NCBI GenBank assembly: GCA_042408595.1
Contig: JBHOQX010000019.1
Span: forward strand, 1 to 64,000
Origin: JBHOQX01 sp042408595
Lineage (GTDB): Bacteria; Chloroflexota; Chloroflexia; Chloroflexales; Roseiflexaceae
Direction of reading: 5' to 3'
Length of the DNA: 64,000 bases
The number at the start of each line of letters is the position of its first letter. Position 1 is the first letter of the stretch. The translations under genes were made by a program, and so were the position numbers. The notes under the pieces are model-generated. The model had not been told where the DNA came from. It worked only from the letters and a program-made list of their open reading frames with translations, and made no database searches. Of this stretch, positions 17,132 through 24,459 are shown piece by piece.

Positions 17132-17380
17132 ATGGCGATGGTTCAGCTCCATGTGGAGGCGGCGCTACAACGTCGGCGCGAGGAGCTTGCCGCCACGGCC
17201 CGGGAGCGGGCGGCGCGGGCGGGGCAGCCGGCGCGCCCGAATTCATGGCTGCGCGCCCCGGCCCGTATCGCTGGGAGCACGTGCATCCGCCTGGGGGTCT
17301 GGTTGCTGCGCTACAGCCAGCGCGATGCGACCACGACGGCGGCCTACACGGTCGTGGCGCGGGCGCATCGGCTGAATTGA
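17132..17380 (+). CDS. Small hypothetical basic protein (82 aa)
   Basis: A short Arg/Ala-rich protein with an N-terminal amphipathic helix (LHVEAALQRRREELAATARE) and a second helix ending IRLGVWLLRYSQ. No family is recognised. Support comes from context: a near-consensus promoter 60 bases upstream, a purine-rich gaaagggg before the ATG, and the position immediately ahead of the DUF2089 gene on the same strand. The second ATG at 17138 is an equally good start. Confidence 0.45.
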   Translation: MAMVQLHVEAALQRRREELAATARERAARAGQPARPNSWLRAPARIAGSTCIRLGVWLLRYSQRDATTTAAYTVVARAHRLN

Positions 17381-17469
17381 CGTTCTCGGCGCGACTCATG
17401 TGAATCGTCTGAGCGTGTGCGCATGCGCCGGACAACCCTATCCATCAGTGTGATTCGAAGGAGGCGCGT

Positions 17470-17832
17470 ATGCATCCACTGATAACGACCGACCCGGTCA
17501 GCGGGAAGGAACTGATCGTGACACGCCTGGAGTGTCCGGAGAGCGGGATCGTGATCGAGGGCCGTTTCTCGCTCGGCTGGATCGGGCGGCTGAGCCGCGA
17601 GCAGCTCGATTTCGTCGAGCTGCTGGTGAAGAACCGCGGCAACATCAACGGTGTGGCGAGCGATCTGAAGATCGCGTACAACACGGCCCGCAGCCGGCTG
17701 GACGATATCGTCGCCGCGCTTGGCTACCGCGTGCCGGAGCAGGACCACCGGCCCGAGCGCCGCGCCGTGCTCGACCGAGTCGCTGCCGGTGAGCTTTCGG
17801 TCGAGGATGCGATGAAGCTGCTGCGTGGCTGA
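17470..17832 (+). CDS. DUF2089-family protein, probable DNA-binding regulator
   Basis: 120 residues matching the DUF2089 family: an N-terminal strand-rich part (VSGKELIVTRLECPESGI), then a helix-turn-helix-like region (LSREQLDFVELLVKNRGN and DLKIAYNTARSRLDDI), and a short C-terminal SHOCT-like helix pair (RVAAGELSVEDAMKLLRG). Family members lie next to genes for SHOCT-like and DUF4097 proteins, as here, and are thought to regulate them. An aaggagg Shine-Dalgarno precedes the ATG. Together with the next two genes it looks like an envelope-stress-type module comparable in composition to Bacillus yvlAB-type clusters; that parallel is an inference. Confidence 0.8.
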   Translation: MHPLITTDPVSGKELIVTRLECPESGIVIEGRFSLGWIGRLSREQLDFVELLVKNRGNINGVASDLKIAYNTARSRLDDIVAALGYRVPEQDHRPERRAVLDRVAAGELSVEDAMKLLRG

Positions 17833-17842
17833 GCCGCTAAGA

Positions 17843-17925
17843 GTGTGACGAGGGAGCGGGGTGATAGGGTGACAAGCTGACAGGGTGACAGGGTGACAAG
17901 CTGACAAGCTGAACTTTGTTCCCCT
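17843..17925 (+). repeat. Short tandem 'ggtgacaagctgaca' repeat
   Basis: The gap after DUF2089 contains five imperfect copies of a ~7-base unit built on gtgacaa/ctgacag. Related text occurs at 3315-3365 and 34175-34205, always between genes. Confidence 0.55.
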
Positions 17926-17967
17926 GTTTCTTTCTCATACCGCGCATCATGCGCAATGGAGGCGGCT

Positions 17968-18327
17968 ATGTCCGATACCGATGAGCGCATGCGGATCCTA
18001 AAGATGATCGAGAGCGGCCAACTCCGCGCCGAGGATGGCGCGCGCCTGCTGGAGGCGCTCGACGGCGGCGAGGCGCGCGAGCGGGTGATGGCGCGCACGC
18101 TGCGGGTACGGATCGCCGACATCAGCCGCGAGCGCAACAAGGTCGAGGTGCGCATCCCGGTCGGCCTGATCGATATCGGCCTGAAGATGGGCGCGCGGCT
18201 AGCGCCGCGCTTCGACACCGACCAACTGCGCGACCTGATCGCTGCGGTGCGGCGTGGAGCGACCGGCCGCATCTTCGAGGTGCAGGATCTGGATGAAGGC
18301 GAGCGGATCGAGGTATTTGTCGAGTAA
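17968..18327 (+). CDS. SHOCT-like/YvlB-N-type small protein
   Basis: 119 residues starting at the ATG after a ggaggcgg site. The N-terminal 30 residues (RMRILKMIESGQLRAEDGARLLEAL) are the SHOCT-like helical hairpin found at the ends of DUF2089 and DUF4097 proteins. The remainder is a beta-rich domain (LRVRIADISRERNKVEVRIP) with a GLIDIGLKMGARLAPRF segment. The same hairpin ends both neighbouring proteins, suggesting they interact or oligomerise through it. Function unknown. Confidence 0.75.
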   Translation: MSDTDERMRILKMIESGQLRAEDGARLLEALDGGEARERVMARTLRVRIADISRERNKVEVRIPVGLIDIGLKMGARLAPRFDTDQLRDLIAAVRRGATGRIFEVQDLDEGERIEVFVE

Positions 18328-18338
18328 GGAGGAACCTC

Positions 18339-19928
18339 ATGCGACGCGAGACACTTCCGGCGGGGCAGCCGCCGCGGGTGCTAGTGACGCGCTGCGCCGG
18401 TGACCTGCGGGTGGAGGTCTGGGACGAGGCAGCTATCGGGATCGACACCGATGACCAGCGGGCGGAGGTCGAGCGCGAGGGCGATACCCTGATACTCAGC
18501 ACGCGGAACGACCTGGAGCTCTGGCTGCCGGCCGGTGTCGAGCTACGCGCTGAGCGGGTGAACGGCGATCTCCGGATCGACGGGGTGGCGCAGGCGTTCG
18601 TCGAGACGGTCGACGGCGACCTGGACGCGGCGGACATTGACACGCTCACGGTCGAGCGCAAGGTCGGTGGCGATGTGGAGGTCCGCCGCATCCGCATGGC
18701 CGAGATCGGCGCGGTCGGCGGCGATGCCGGCTGCGAATCCATCGGCGAAGCGCTGCGGATCGGCAGCGTCGGCGGCGACCTGGAGGTGCATGCCTCGGCC
18801 GGCGCCGTGCTCATCGCCGAAAACATCGGCGGCGACCTTGAGATCGTGGAGGCCGCGAGCGCGCGCTGCGGCAGCGTCGGCGGCGATGCGGCGGTGCGCC
18901 AGATCGGCGGGGACGCGCGGGTGGGCGATGTCGGCGGCGACTGTCTGCTGGAACAGGTGGCCGGCGTGGCACAGGTGGGGAGCATTGGCGGGGATGCGAC
19001 ATTCGATCGGGTGAGCGGTGGGCTGGAGGTGGGCAGCGTCGGCGGCGACTTGGCGTTGAGCGCGCCGTTCAACGGCGTATCGCGCCTGGTGGTCGGCGGC
19101 GACGCAGCGATCAACCTCGGGCCGTCGCCCGATGTCCGTATCAGCGCGACGGTCGGCGGGCAGGTGGAAGGGCCGCCGATCGTGTCGCACGTCCACGGCG
19201 GCGCGATCTCGATCGTCTATGGCGAAGGGACGAATCACCTGACTCTGGTGGTCGGTGGCGACCTGGACTTGAGCGGCGGCGGCGCCCCGCGGGCGTCCAG
19301 CGCGACAGCCGGCGACTGGCGCGACTTCGAGCGCGACATGGAGCGCCTGGGGGAGGAGCTTGGGCGCATGGGCGAGGAGTTGGGCCGGGCGTTCGCCGGC
19401 TGGGGCGCGGCGCGGTCCAGGGAGTGGGAGGAGCGCCTGCGCCGCCGGGCGCAGGAAGCGCACGAGCGGGCCGAGGACCGGGTGCGCCGCGCCGCGAAGC
19501 GGGTCGAGGCGAGCGTGCAACGCCAGCCGGAGCGGGTGCGGGTGCGGATCAACGACCGCGAGTGGGTCTTCGACCAGGAGCGGCTGGAACGGCTGAAGGA
19601 GCAGGCGCGGCAGGCGGCGCGCGAAGGGGTCGCCGGGGCGATCGCCGCGATCGACCGGGCCTTCGCTGCGATGGGTGTGCCACCGACGCCGCCCCCGCCC
19701 CCTGCGCCGGGCGAGCCGCCCGCGCCCCCATACCCGGCCACCGGCCAGACCATTCGGATCGAGGTGCCGCCGGAGGCTGCGGCCGGGCAGGCAGGCGCGG
19801 AGGCTCCCGCACCAGCGCCGCCCGAGCTGCGCCATCCGGACGAAGAGCGGGCGGCCATCCTGCGCATGGTCGCCGAGGGGCGTATCACGCCGGAGGAGGG
19901 CGACATGCTGTTGGATGCATTGGGGTAG
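18339..19928 (+). CDS. DUF4097-type beta-repeat protein with C-terminal SHOCT-like hairpin
   Basis: 529 residues. Residues about 60-330 form a repetitive beta-solenoid: at least nine repeats of about 20 residues carry a (G)S(V/I)GGD or related turn, such as RIGSVGGDLEVHA, CGSVGGDAAVRQ, VGDVGGDCLLE and EVGSVGGDLALSA. This is typical of the DUF4097 adhesin-like family. Residues about 330-420 are a highly charged coiled coil (EERLRRRAQEAHERAEDR). A Pro-rich linker leads to the SHOCT-like helix pair RMVAEGRITPEEGDMLLDAL at the extreme C-terminus. There is no signal peptide or membrane helix, so it is probably cytoplasmic or peripheral. A strong aaggagg precedes the ATG; the gene follows its neighbour by 11 bases. 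Confidence 0.82.
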   Translation: MRRETLPAGQPPRVLVTRCAGDLRVEVWDEAAIGIDTDDQRAEVEREGDTLILSTRNDLELWLPAGVELRAERVNGDLRIDGVAQAFVETVDGDLDAADIDTLTVERKVGGDVEVRRIRMAEIGAVGGDAGCESIGEALRIGSVGGDLEVHASAGAVLIAENIGGDLEIVEAASARCGSVGGDAAVRQIGGDARVGDVGGDCLLEQVAGVAQVGSIGGDATFDRVSGGLEVGSVGGDLALSAPFNGVSRLVVGGDAAINLGPSPDVRISATVGGQVEGPPIVSHVHGGAISIVYGEGTNHLTLVVGGDLDLSGGGAPRASSATAGDWRDFERDMERLGEELGRMGEELGRAFAGWGAARSREWEERLRRRAQEAHERAEDRVRRAAKRVEASVQRQPERVRVRINDREWVFDQERLERLKEQARQAAREGVAGAIAAIDRAFAAMGVPPTPPPPPAPGEPPAPPYPATGQTIRIEVPPEAAAGQAGAEAPAPAPPELRHPDEERAAILRMVAEGRITPEEGDMLLDALG

Positions 19929-20000
19929 TTCGTGGCACGTGGTGCGCAATGCCTGCGTGCCCGCGGCGACGCACGACGGACTCCGTGTGGCGGCGCGTGC

Positions 20001-20006
20001 TATAAT
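20001..20006 (+). promoter_or_regulatory. -10 box (TATAAT) before the DUF6624 gene
   Basis: A perfect TATAAT lies 89 bases ahead of the ATG of the next gene. No strong -35 is visible. Confidence 0.4.
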
Positions 20007-20094
20007 GCCGGTACTCTTTCCGGCGCACCAGGGCGCGACCAGCGGCTTATCCGCCCGGCTGCCCGCGCCGCCGCGTACGAGGTTACGACAGCAG

Positions 20095-20586
20095 ATGGAG
20101 CCGCAGAACTTCGAGGAGACGAGCGCCGAGCTGGAGCGGCTCGCCGTCGAGCAACTGAACGATGATGAGGGTGAGCTGGAGGCGCGCCGCCAGCGAGGCC
20201 GTAGCCGCCGGGCGCGGGTGCGCCAGTTGTACCAGCAGGGCGCCGTCCGGACCGGCGAGGATTATTATCACGCGGCCCTGGTGATGCTCCACGGCGATGA
20301 GATCGCCAGCCTCGAGCTGGCGCGGCACATGGCCAGGCGCGCAACCGAGCTCGGCGAGCAGCGTGCCTGGTCGGTGATCGCGACGGCCTGGGACCGCGCG
20401 CTGATCAAGCGCGGTTTGCCGCAGCGCTTCGGCACGCAGTTCGTCCGCGAGAACGGGCGGCTGTCGCTCGGCCCGGTCGATCCATCGATCACCGATAGCC
20501 AGCGGGCGCTCTACGGTGTGCCGCCGCTGTGGGTGCAACAGCAGACGCTTGAGCGCTTGCGGCGACGCGAGGAGAGTGACCAATGA
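20095..20586 (+). CDS. DUF6624-like protein
   Basis: 163 residues from the ATG at 20095. The N-terminal part is charged and helical. The core carries the pattern typical of DUF6624: YYHAALVMLHGDEIASLELA, AWSVIATAWDRALIKRGLPQ, then RFGTQFVRENGRLSLGPVD and ITDSQRALYGVPPL. The 'DR.L...GxPQRxGTQ' block is the recognisable signature. No activity is known. Starts further upstream are possible, but the TATAAT at 20001 argues against them. Its stop overlaps the next start (ATGA). Confidence 0.7.
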   Translation: MEPQNFEETSAELERLAVEQLNDDEGELEARRQRGRSRRARVRQLYQQGAVRTGEDYYHAALVMLHGDEIASLELARHMARRATELGEQRAWSVIATAWDRALIKRGLPQRFGTQFVRENGRLSLGPVDPSITDSQRALYGVPPLWVQQQTLERLRRREESDQ

Positions 20587-21104
20587 CAACGGCAGGATCG
20601 CCGGCGGAGATGTGCCGCGCCTGTGCGGCGCCCCTTCCGCCCGAGAGCCGTTTTTGCATCGAGTGCGGCCAGCCGGTTGTGCCGGCCGCGGTTGCCCGCT
20701 GCCCCGTGTGCGGCGCTGCCGGGCCGTCCGGCGCCCGCTTCTGCGTGGCGTGCGGCGCGGCGCTTGGCGGGGGGCGCCCGGCGCACATCTGGCGCGCGCG
20801 CCGCGCCTCCCCCGCGCCGGTCGTCGGGGTGTTCCTGATCGGCCTCGGCCTGCTGATGCTGACTCACTGGTGGTGGCCGGGGCTGCTGGTGCTGGCGGGC
20901 GCGGTGAGCGTCGCGGCGGCGATGGTGCGTGGCCGCGCACGCGATGCGCGGCAGTTGGCGCTGTGGCTGTTCGGGCTTGCGGCCCTGGCCCAGTTCGGCT
21001 GGTGGTGGCCGGGGCTGCTGCTGCTCGCCGGGCTGAGCGCGCTGCTTGCCGGGTCGCGGCTGGGGATGGGCCGTCCGGCGCGGCGCGGCTACCACCCATC
21101 CTAG
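20583..21104 (+). CDS. Double zinc-ribbon membrane protein
   Basis: 173 residues. Two Cys4 zinc ribbons occupy the first 60 residues (CRACAAPL...FCIECG and CPVCGAAG...FCVACG). The second half has four hydrophobic segments with two WWWPGLL repeats, resembling the membrane region of LiaI/LiaF-type proteins. Zinc ribbon plus membrane anchor proteins of this kind are common in Chloroflexota with no established role. It is translationally coupled to the DUF6624 gene through an ATGA overlap. Confidence 0.75.
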   Translation: MTTAGSPAEMCRACAAPLPPESRFCIECGQPVVPAAVARCPVCGAAGPSGARFCVACGAALGGGRPAHIWRARRASPAPVVGVFLIGLGLLMLTHWWWPGLLVLAGAVSVAAAMVRGRARDARQLALWLFGLAALAQFGWWWPGLLLLAGLSALLAGSRLGMGRPARRGYHPS

Positions 21105-21147
21105 CAGTCTCATTCCTGACAAGGACCAATTGGGGAGTGCATGCGGC

Positions 21148-21178
21148 GGCTCCTGGCGCTACACTGGCGCCAGGAGCC
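21148..21178 (+). terminator. Perfect 12-bp inverted repeat
   Basis: GGCTCCTGGCGC at 21148-21159 pairs with GCGCCAGGAGCC at 21167-21178 across a 7-base loop. It is followed by gtgttgattcc with no long T run, so it may be a weak terminator after the zinc-ribbon gene or a cis-acting site for the next one. Confidence 0.5.
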
Positions 21179-21203
21179 GTGTTGATTCCAGGCGGTGAAC
21201 ACG

Positions 21204-21575
21204 ATGGTACGGAGCGCCCCGATCCCGGGACAGATGAACCAGCAGGCGCGGCGGCGCCCGGCGAAGGGCCGCGGGCTGCTCCTGCTCATCCTGCTGCTGG
21301 CAGCGCTTGGGGGCGGGTCGTTCCTGGCGGTGGGGTTGCTGGCGCCCACGCGGCTGGCCGCTGTTCACGAGCGCGGGCTGGCGCTGCTGCACGGCGGCGT
21401 GGCCAGTGTCGAGGAGCGCACCGACGTGGATGGTTGTGTGCGCCTGCCGGACGGAAGCGGGCCATACGCCGTCGTGCGCACCGTGCGCGAGGCTACCTTC
21501 GCCGATGGCGCGTCCCTCACGACGACCTTCACCACCCGCCCGGCGCCGAGTCGGAATGTGCGGTGCGGCGAGTAA
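21204..21575 (+). CDS. Hypothetical membrane-anchored small protein
   Basis: About 123 residues from the ATG at 21204, which is 8 bases after AGGCGG; a GTG at 21195 would overlap that site. The N-terminus is basic (QQARRRPAKGRG), then one membrane helix (LLLLILLLAALGGGSFLAV). A short extracytoplasmic domain with two cysteines (DGCVRLP and NVRCGE) follows, which could form a disulphide. No family recognised. Confidence 0.55.
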   Translation: MVRSAPIPGQMNQQARRRPAKGRGLLLLILLLAALGGGSFLAVGLLAPTRLAAVHERGLALLHGGVASVEERTDVDGCVRLPDGSGPYAVVRTVREATFADGASLTTTFTTRPAPSRNVRCGE

Positions 21576-21663
21576 ATGCGCGAAGCTTGAAGAATGAACA
21601 ATACAGAATGTAAAGTGAAAAATGTTGAACTCTGTCCCCTTTGCGTCCTGAACTCCCGCTTCG

Positions 21664-22551
21664 TCACCCGCTCAGCCCGTACACCGGTTGCGCGCGGCCC
21701 GCATCGGCCCCGGCGCGCAGGCCCGTCCGCTCCCACCCGCCGCTGGCGCGTCCAAGGGCCAGGTAGGCGTGCTCGCTGCACAGCAGCCGGTAGCGGGGCT
21801 CCCCGGCCGCCAGCTGGCCGATCTGGAGCGCCTGGCTGACCGGCGCCCCGACCGCCCGCAGGCCGATGCCTGGCAGCGGAACGAGGCGCGCCAGGCCGCT
21901 GGTGAGGCTGATGGCAAGCGGCGGGCGTCCGTTCGCCCGCCACGTCCGCTGGATGCTCTCGGCGGCGGCCCGGGCCGTATGCAGCGCGACCTCGCCCGGT
22001 TGCTCGGTGAAGGCGCCGAACACCAGCATCATCGCGTCGCCGCTGGGCTGCAGCAGCGCGCCGTGGTGCCGGGCGAGCTCGTCGGCAAGGGCCGCGAGCG
22101 CCTGCATATCCAGCGGGTCGGCCGGGAGCGCGGGGGAGCTCGTGGCGCAGGTCAGCAGCAGCACCGCCACTGGCTGCGGCGTGGCGTCGCGGTGGCGCCC
22201 CTCGAGGATCGCCTGGGCGATCGGCGCGGGCAGCGGCGCGGGCAGCACCGCATCGAGGCGGGCATGGCGGCGGCGCTCCTGGAGCAGCCCATTGACGGCG
22301 CGCGTTAGTTCGCCCCACGGGCCGCCGGGCACCTCGAGCTTCTCCAGGCTGTCGCCGTCGGCAAGTTGCCGTGCCAGCGCCCGCGCCCGCGCGCGCATCT
22401 CGGCCACGGCCGCCGCCAGCCCGACCGCCAGCGGCAGCAGCAACGCGCCGGCGGCCTGCCCCGCGAGCGCGAGCAGGATGACGGCGATCAGGGTAAGCAC
22501 TCCGAGGATGACGTGGACGAGGTGGCGTGATTGACCGGTCAATCCCTTCAT
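21664..22551 (-). CDS. Membrane protein with degenerate class III adenylate-cyclase-like domain
   Basis: 295 residues: two membrane helices (about 10-45), a HAMP-like charged linker (GPWGELTRAVNGLL), and a C-terminal domain laid out like a class III nucleotidyl cyclase: strand VAVLLLTCAT, helix LAALADELARHHG, QPSGDAMMLVFGAF, the helix LHTARAAAESIQRTW and LTSGLARLVPLPG then GAPVSQALQI. The second metal-binding Asp is present in SGDAMM. The first (normally xxADI on strand 1) is replaced by LLTC, so catalysis is doubtful. It may be a pseudo-cyclase sensor. The 3' end abuts a stretch of intergenic repeat text (21590-21660). Confidence 0.6.
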   Translation of the reverse strand: MKGLTGQSRHLVHVILGVLTLIAVILLALAGQAAGALLLPLAVGLAAAVAEMRARARALARQLADGDSLEKLEVPGGPWGELTRAVNGLLQERRRHARLDAVLPAPLPAPIAQAILEGRHRDATPQPVAVLLLTCATSSPALPADPLDMQALAALADELARHHGALLQPSGDAMMLVFGAFTEQPGEVALHTARAAAESIQRTWRANGRPPLAISLTSGLARLVPLPGIGLRAVGAPVSQALQIGQLAAGEPRYRLLCSEHAYLALGRASGGWERTGLRAGADAGRAQPVYGLSG

Positions 22552-22630
22552 GGGGCGCTATCCTCTCCGGTGGGGCTTGAGGATAGCATGCCCGGCCATG
22601 CCCTACGAAGATTCGGAGATTACAAAACGT

Positions 22631-23311
22631 TTACTCATCCGCCCGGAGAATATATCCGACGCCGCGCACGGTATGGATGAGGCGCGGCTCGCCGCCGGCT
22701 TCCAGCTTCTGCCGCAGGTAGCGAACATACACTTCGATAATATTGCTCTCGCCGCCGAAGTCGTAGCCCCACACACGATCATAGATCACCTCGCGAGTGA
22801 GGACCTGCTGCGGATGGCGCAGAAACAGCTCGAGCAGTTCGTACTCTTTGGCCGTCAGTTCGACGCGGCGGTCGCCGATATAGGTCGAATGCGCCGCGGT
22901 GTCCATCGTCAGCGGGCCATAGCGCAGCACCGTCGGCTGGCCTTCGCGGCTGCGGCGGCGGAGCTGGACACGGATGCGGGCCAGCAGCTCCTCGAAAGCG
23001 AACGGCTTGACCAGGTAATCGTCCGCGCCGGCTTCGAGGCCGGCTACCCGATCCGGCACGGCATCGCGCGCGGTGAGCATGATGATCGGTACATCCGATA
23101 CGGCGCGCAACCGCTGCGCGACCTCCAAGCCGTCGATCTTAGGCAGCATCAGGTCGAGGATGACCAGGTCGGGCGGGCGCTCGCGGGCCGCGGCGAGCGC
23201 GGTGGCCCCGTCGGCGGCGATCTCGACGCTGTACCCCTCGAAGACCAGCCCGCGCCGCAGGTAGCCGGAGATCTCCTGCTCGTCCTCGACGATGAGAATA
23301 TGTTCGCTCAT
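22631..23311 (-). CDS. OmpR/PhoB-family response regulator
   Basis: 226 residues from MSEHILIVEDE. The receiver has the acidic pair in IVEDE, the phospho-Asp in VILDLMLP, Thr in MLTARD and Lys in VKPF. The winged-helix domain shows ELTAKEYELLELFLRH, VLTREVIYDRVWGYDF and VYVRYLRQKLE ... IHTVRGVGYIL. An in-frame extension to 23542 is open but low-complexity, and the ATG at 23311 matches the family start. No histidine kinase is adjacent; the hybrid kinases elsewhere in the window are not obvious partners. Confidence 0.9.
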   Translation of the reverse strand: MSEHILIVEDEQEISGYLRRGLVFEGYSVEIAADGATALAAARERPPDLVILDLMLPKIDGLEVAQRLRAVSDVPIIMLTARDAVPDRVAGLEAGADDYLVKPFAFEELLARIRVQLRRRSREGQPTVLRYGPLTMDTAAHSTYIGDRRVELTAKEYELLELFLRHPQQVLTREVIYDRVWGYDFGGESNIIEVYVRYLRQKLEAGGEPRLIHTVRGVGYILRADE

Positions 23312-23544
23312 AGCCCATGCGCCCCCGTGTGCGGCGGGCGGTTCCAAACGCGGCTCCTGGGCGCAGACGGTGCATCGGCCAGATCCGGGCGGGCCGCTGA
23401 CCGCGCCCCGGCGCGGCCGCCCATCAGGCCATCGGCTGTTCCATTGTAGCACGGCTGGGATGGGGCGCAAACCGGGCTTGACGCCGCGCGACCGTTCCCG
23501 CATCATGGACGCAGCGGCGTGTCGACCACTGGGCGAATCCAATC

Positions 23545-24291
23545 ATGCGCTTCCTCAACCAGACAGCGATCGTCACCGGTGGCTCGCGCGGGCTTGGCCG
23601 TGCTATCGCGCTGGAGCTGGCGCGCGGCGGCGCGCGGGTGCTGGTGAACTACCAGCACAACGCGGCGGCGGCCGAGGAGGTCGTCGCCGCGATCGTGGCG
23701 GCGGGCGGCGAGGCCGCGGCGCACCGCGCCAACATCGCCGATGAGGCGGCGGTCGCGGCAATGGTCGCCGCGTGCCTGGAGCGCTGGGGCCGGCTCGACA
23801 TGCTGGTCAACAACGCCGGGATCGTCGCCGACGCCCCCATGGCCCGCATGAGAGACGAGCAGTGGCGGGCGGTGATCGAGACCGATCTGACCGGAGTGTT
23901 TCTCTGCTGCCGGGCGGCGCTCCCGCCGATGCGGGCCCGCGGCTACGGGCGGATCGTCAACATCGGCTCGCTGGCGGGCCTGGCGGGGAACGTCGGGCAG
24001 GTGAACTACGCCGCCGCGAAGGCCGGGCTGGTCGGGCTGACGCGCGCGCTGGCCCGCGAGGTCGCGCTGGACGGCATCACGGCCAATGTCGTCGCGCCGG
24101 GGTACATCGAAACCGAGATGCTCGCCACCGTGCCGCCCGCCCTGCGCGCCTGGGCGCTCGACGCGATCGCCATGCGGCGCTTCGGCACGCCCGACGAGGT
24201 CGCCCCGGCGGTGGCGTTCCTGCTCTCCCCGGAGGCTTCGTACATCACCGGGCACGTGCTCGCCATCGATGGCGGCTGGGTGATGCCGTGA
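23545..24291 (+). CDS. SDR-family oxidoreductase, 3-oxoacyl-ACP reductase (FabG) type
   Basis: 248 residues of classical short-chain dehydrogenase: cofactor motif TGGSRGLGRAI, NNAGIVADAPM, catalytic Ser in NIGSLAGLAG, Tyr-Lys in NYAAAKAG, and the C-terminal PDEVAPAVAFLLSPEASYITG-type ending with HVLAIDGGW. The Arg-rich loop after the cofactor motif and NYQHNAAAAEE suggest NADP(H) preference. It probably reduces a beta-ketoacyl thioester or a related keto substrate. It stands alone, without fatty-acid synthesis neighbours, so fabG is not assigned. Confidence 0.85.
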   Translation: MRFLNQTAIVTGGSRGLGRAIALELARGGARVLVNYQHNAAAAEEVVAAIVAAGGEAAAHRANIADEAAVAAMVAACLERWGRLDMLVNNAGIVADAPMARMRDEQWRAVIETDLTGVFLCCRAALPPMRARGYGRIVNIGSLAGLAGNVGQVNYAAAKAGLVGLTRALAREVALDGITANVVAPGYIETEMLATVPPALRAWALDAIAMRRFGTPDEVAPAVAFLLSPEASYITGHVLAIDGGWVMP

Positions 24292-24365
24292 GCGTGCGGA
24301 GTGTGAAGCGTCGCGTGTACATGTAGTGGAGTCTCGGTTCACGCCGATTACTCCTCGCGCCTGGC

Positions 24366-24459
24366 TGGTTTGTGATTGCAGATTGGAGGGTGCAGATCGT
24401 CTGCCCGTCTGACGGTCTGGCGGTCTGGCTCCTGGCCCTCAATTCCCCGGCCCTCAGCC
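24366..24459 (+). repeat. Dispersed intergenic repeat text
   Basis: The short gap between the SDR and PD40 genes contains gattgcagattggagggtgcagat and a cgtctgacggtctggcggtctgg string. These words recur in other gaps (32553, 32680, 53665). Confidence 0.45.

Noticed and set aside
18700..19100. Regular ~60-base periodic repeats suggesting a CRISPR-like array
   Set aside because: The periodicity follows the encoded GSVGGD repeats of the DUF4097 protein; units diverge at third positions and there are no spacers.
23312..23542. N-terminal extension of the OmpR-type regulator
   Set aside because: The extension is Pro/Arg/Gly-rich without family similarity, while the ATG at 23311 matches the normal receiver start.
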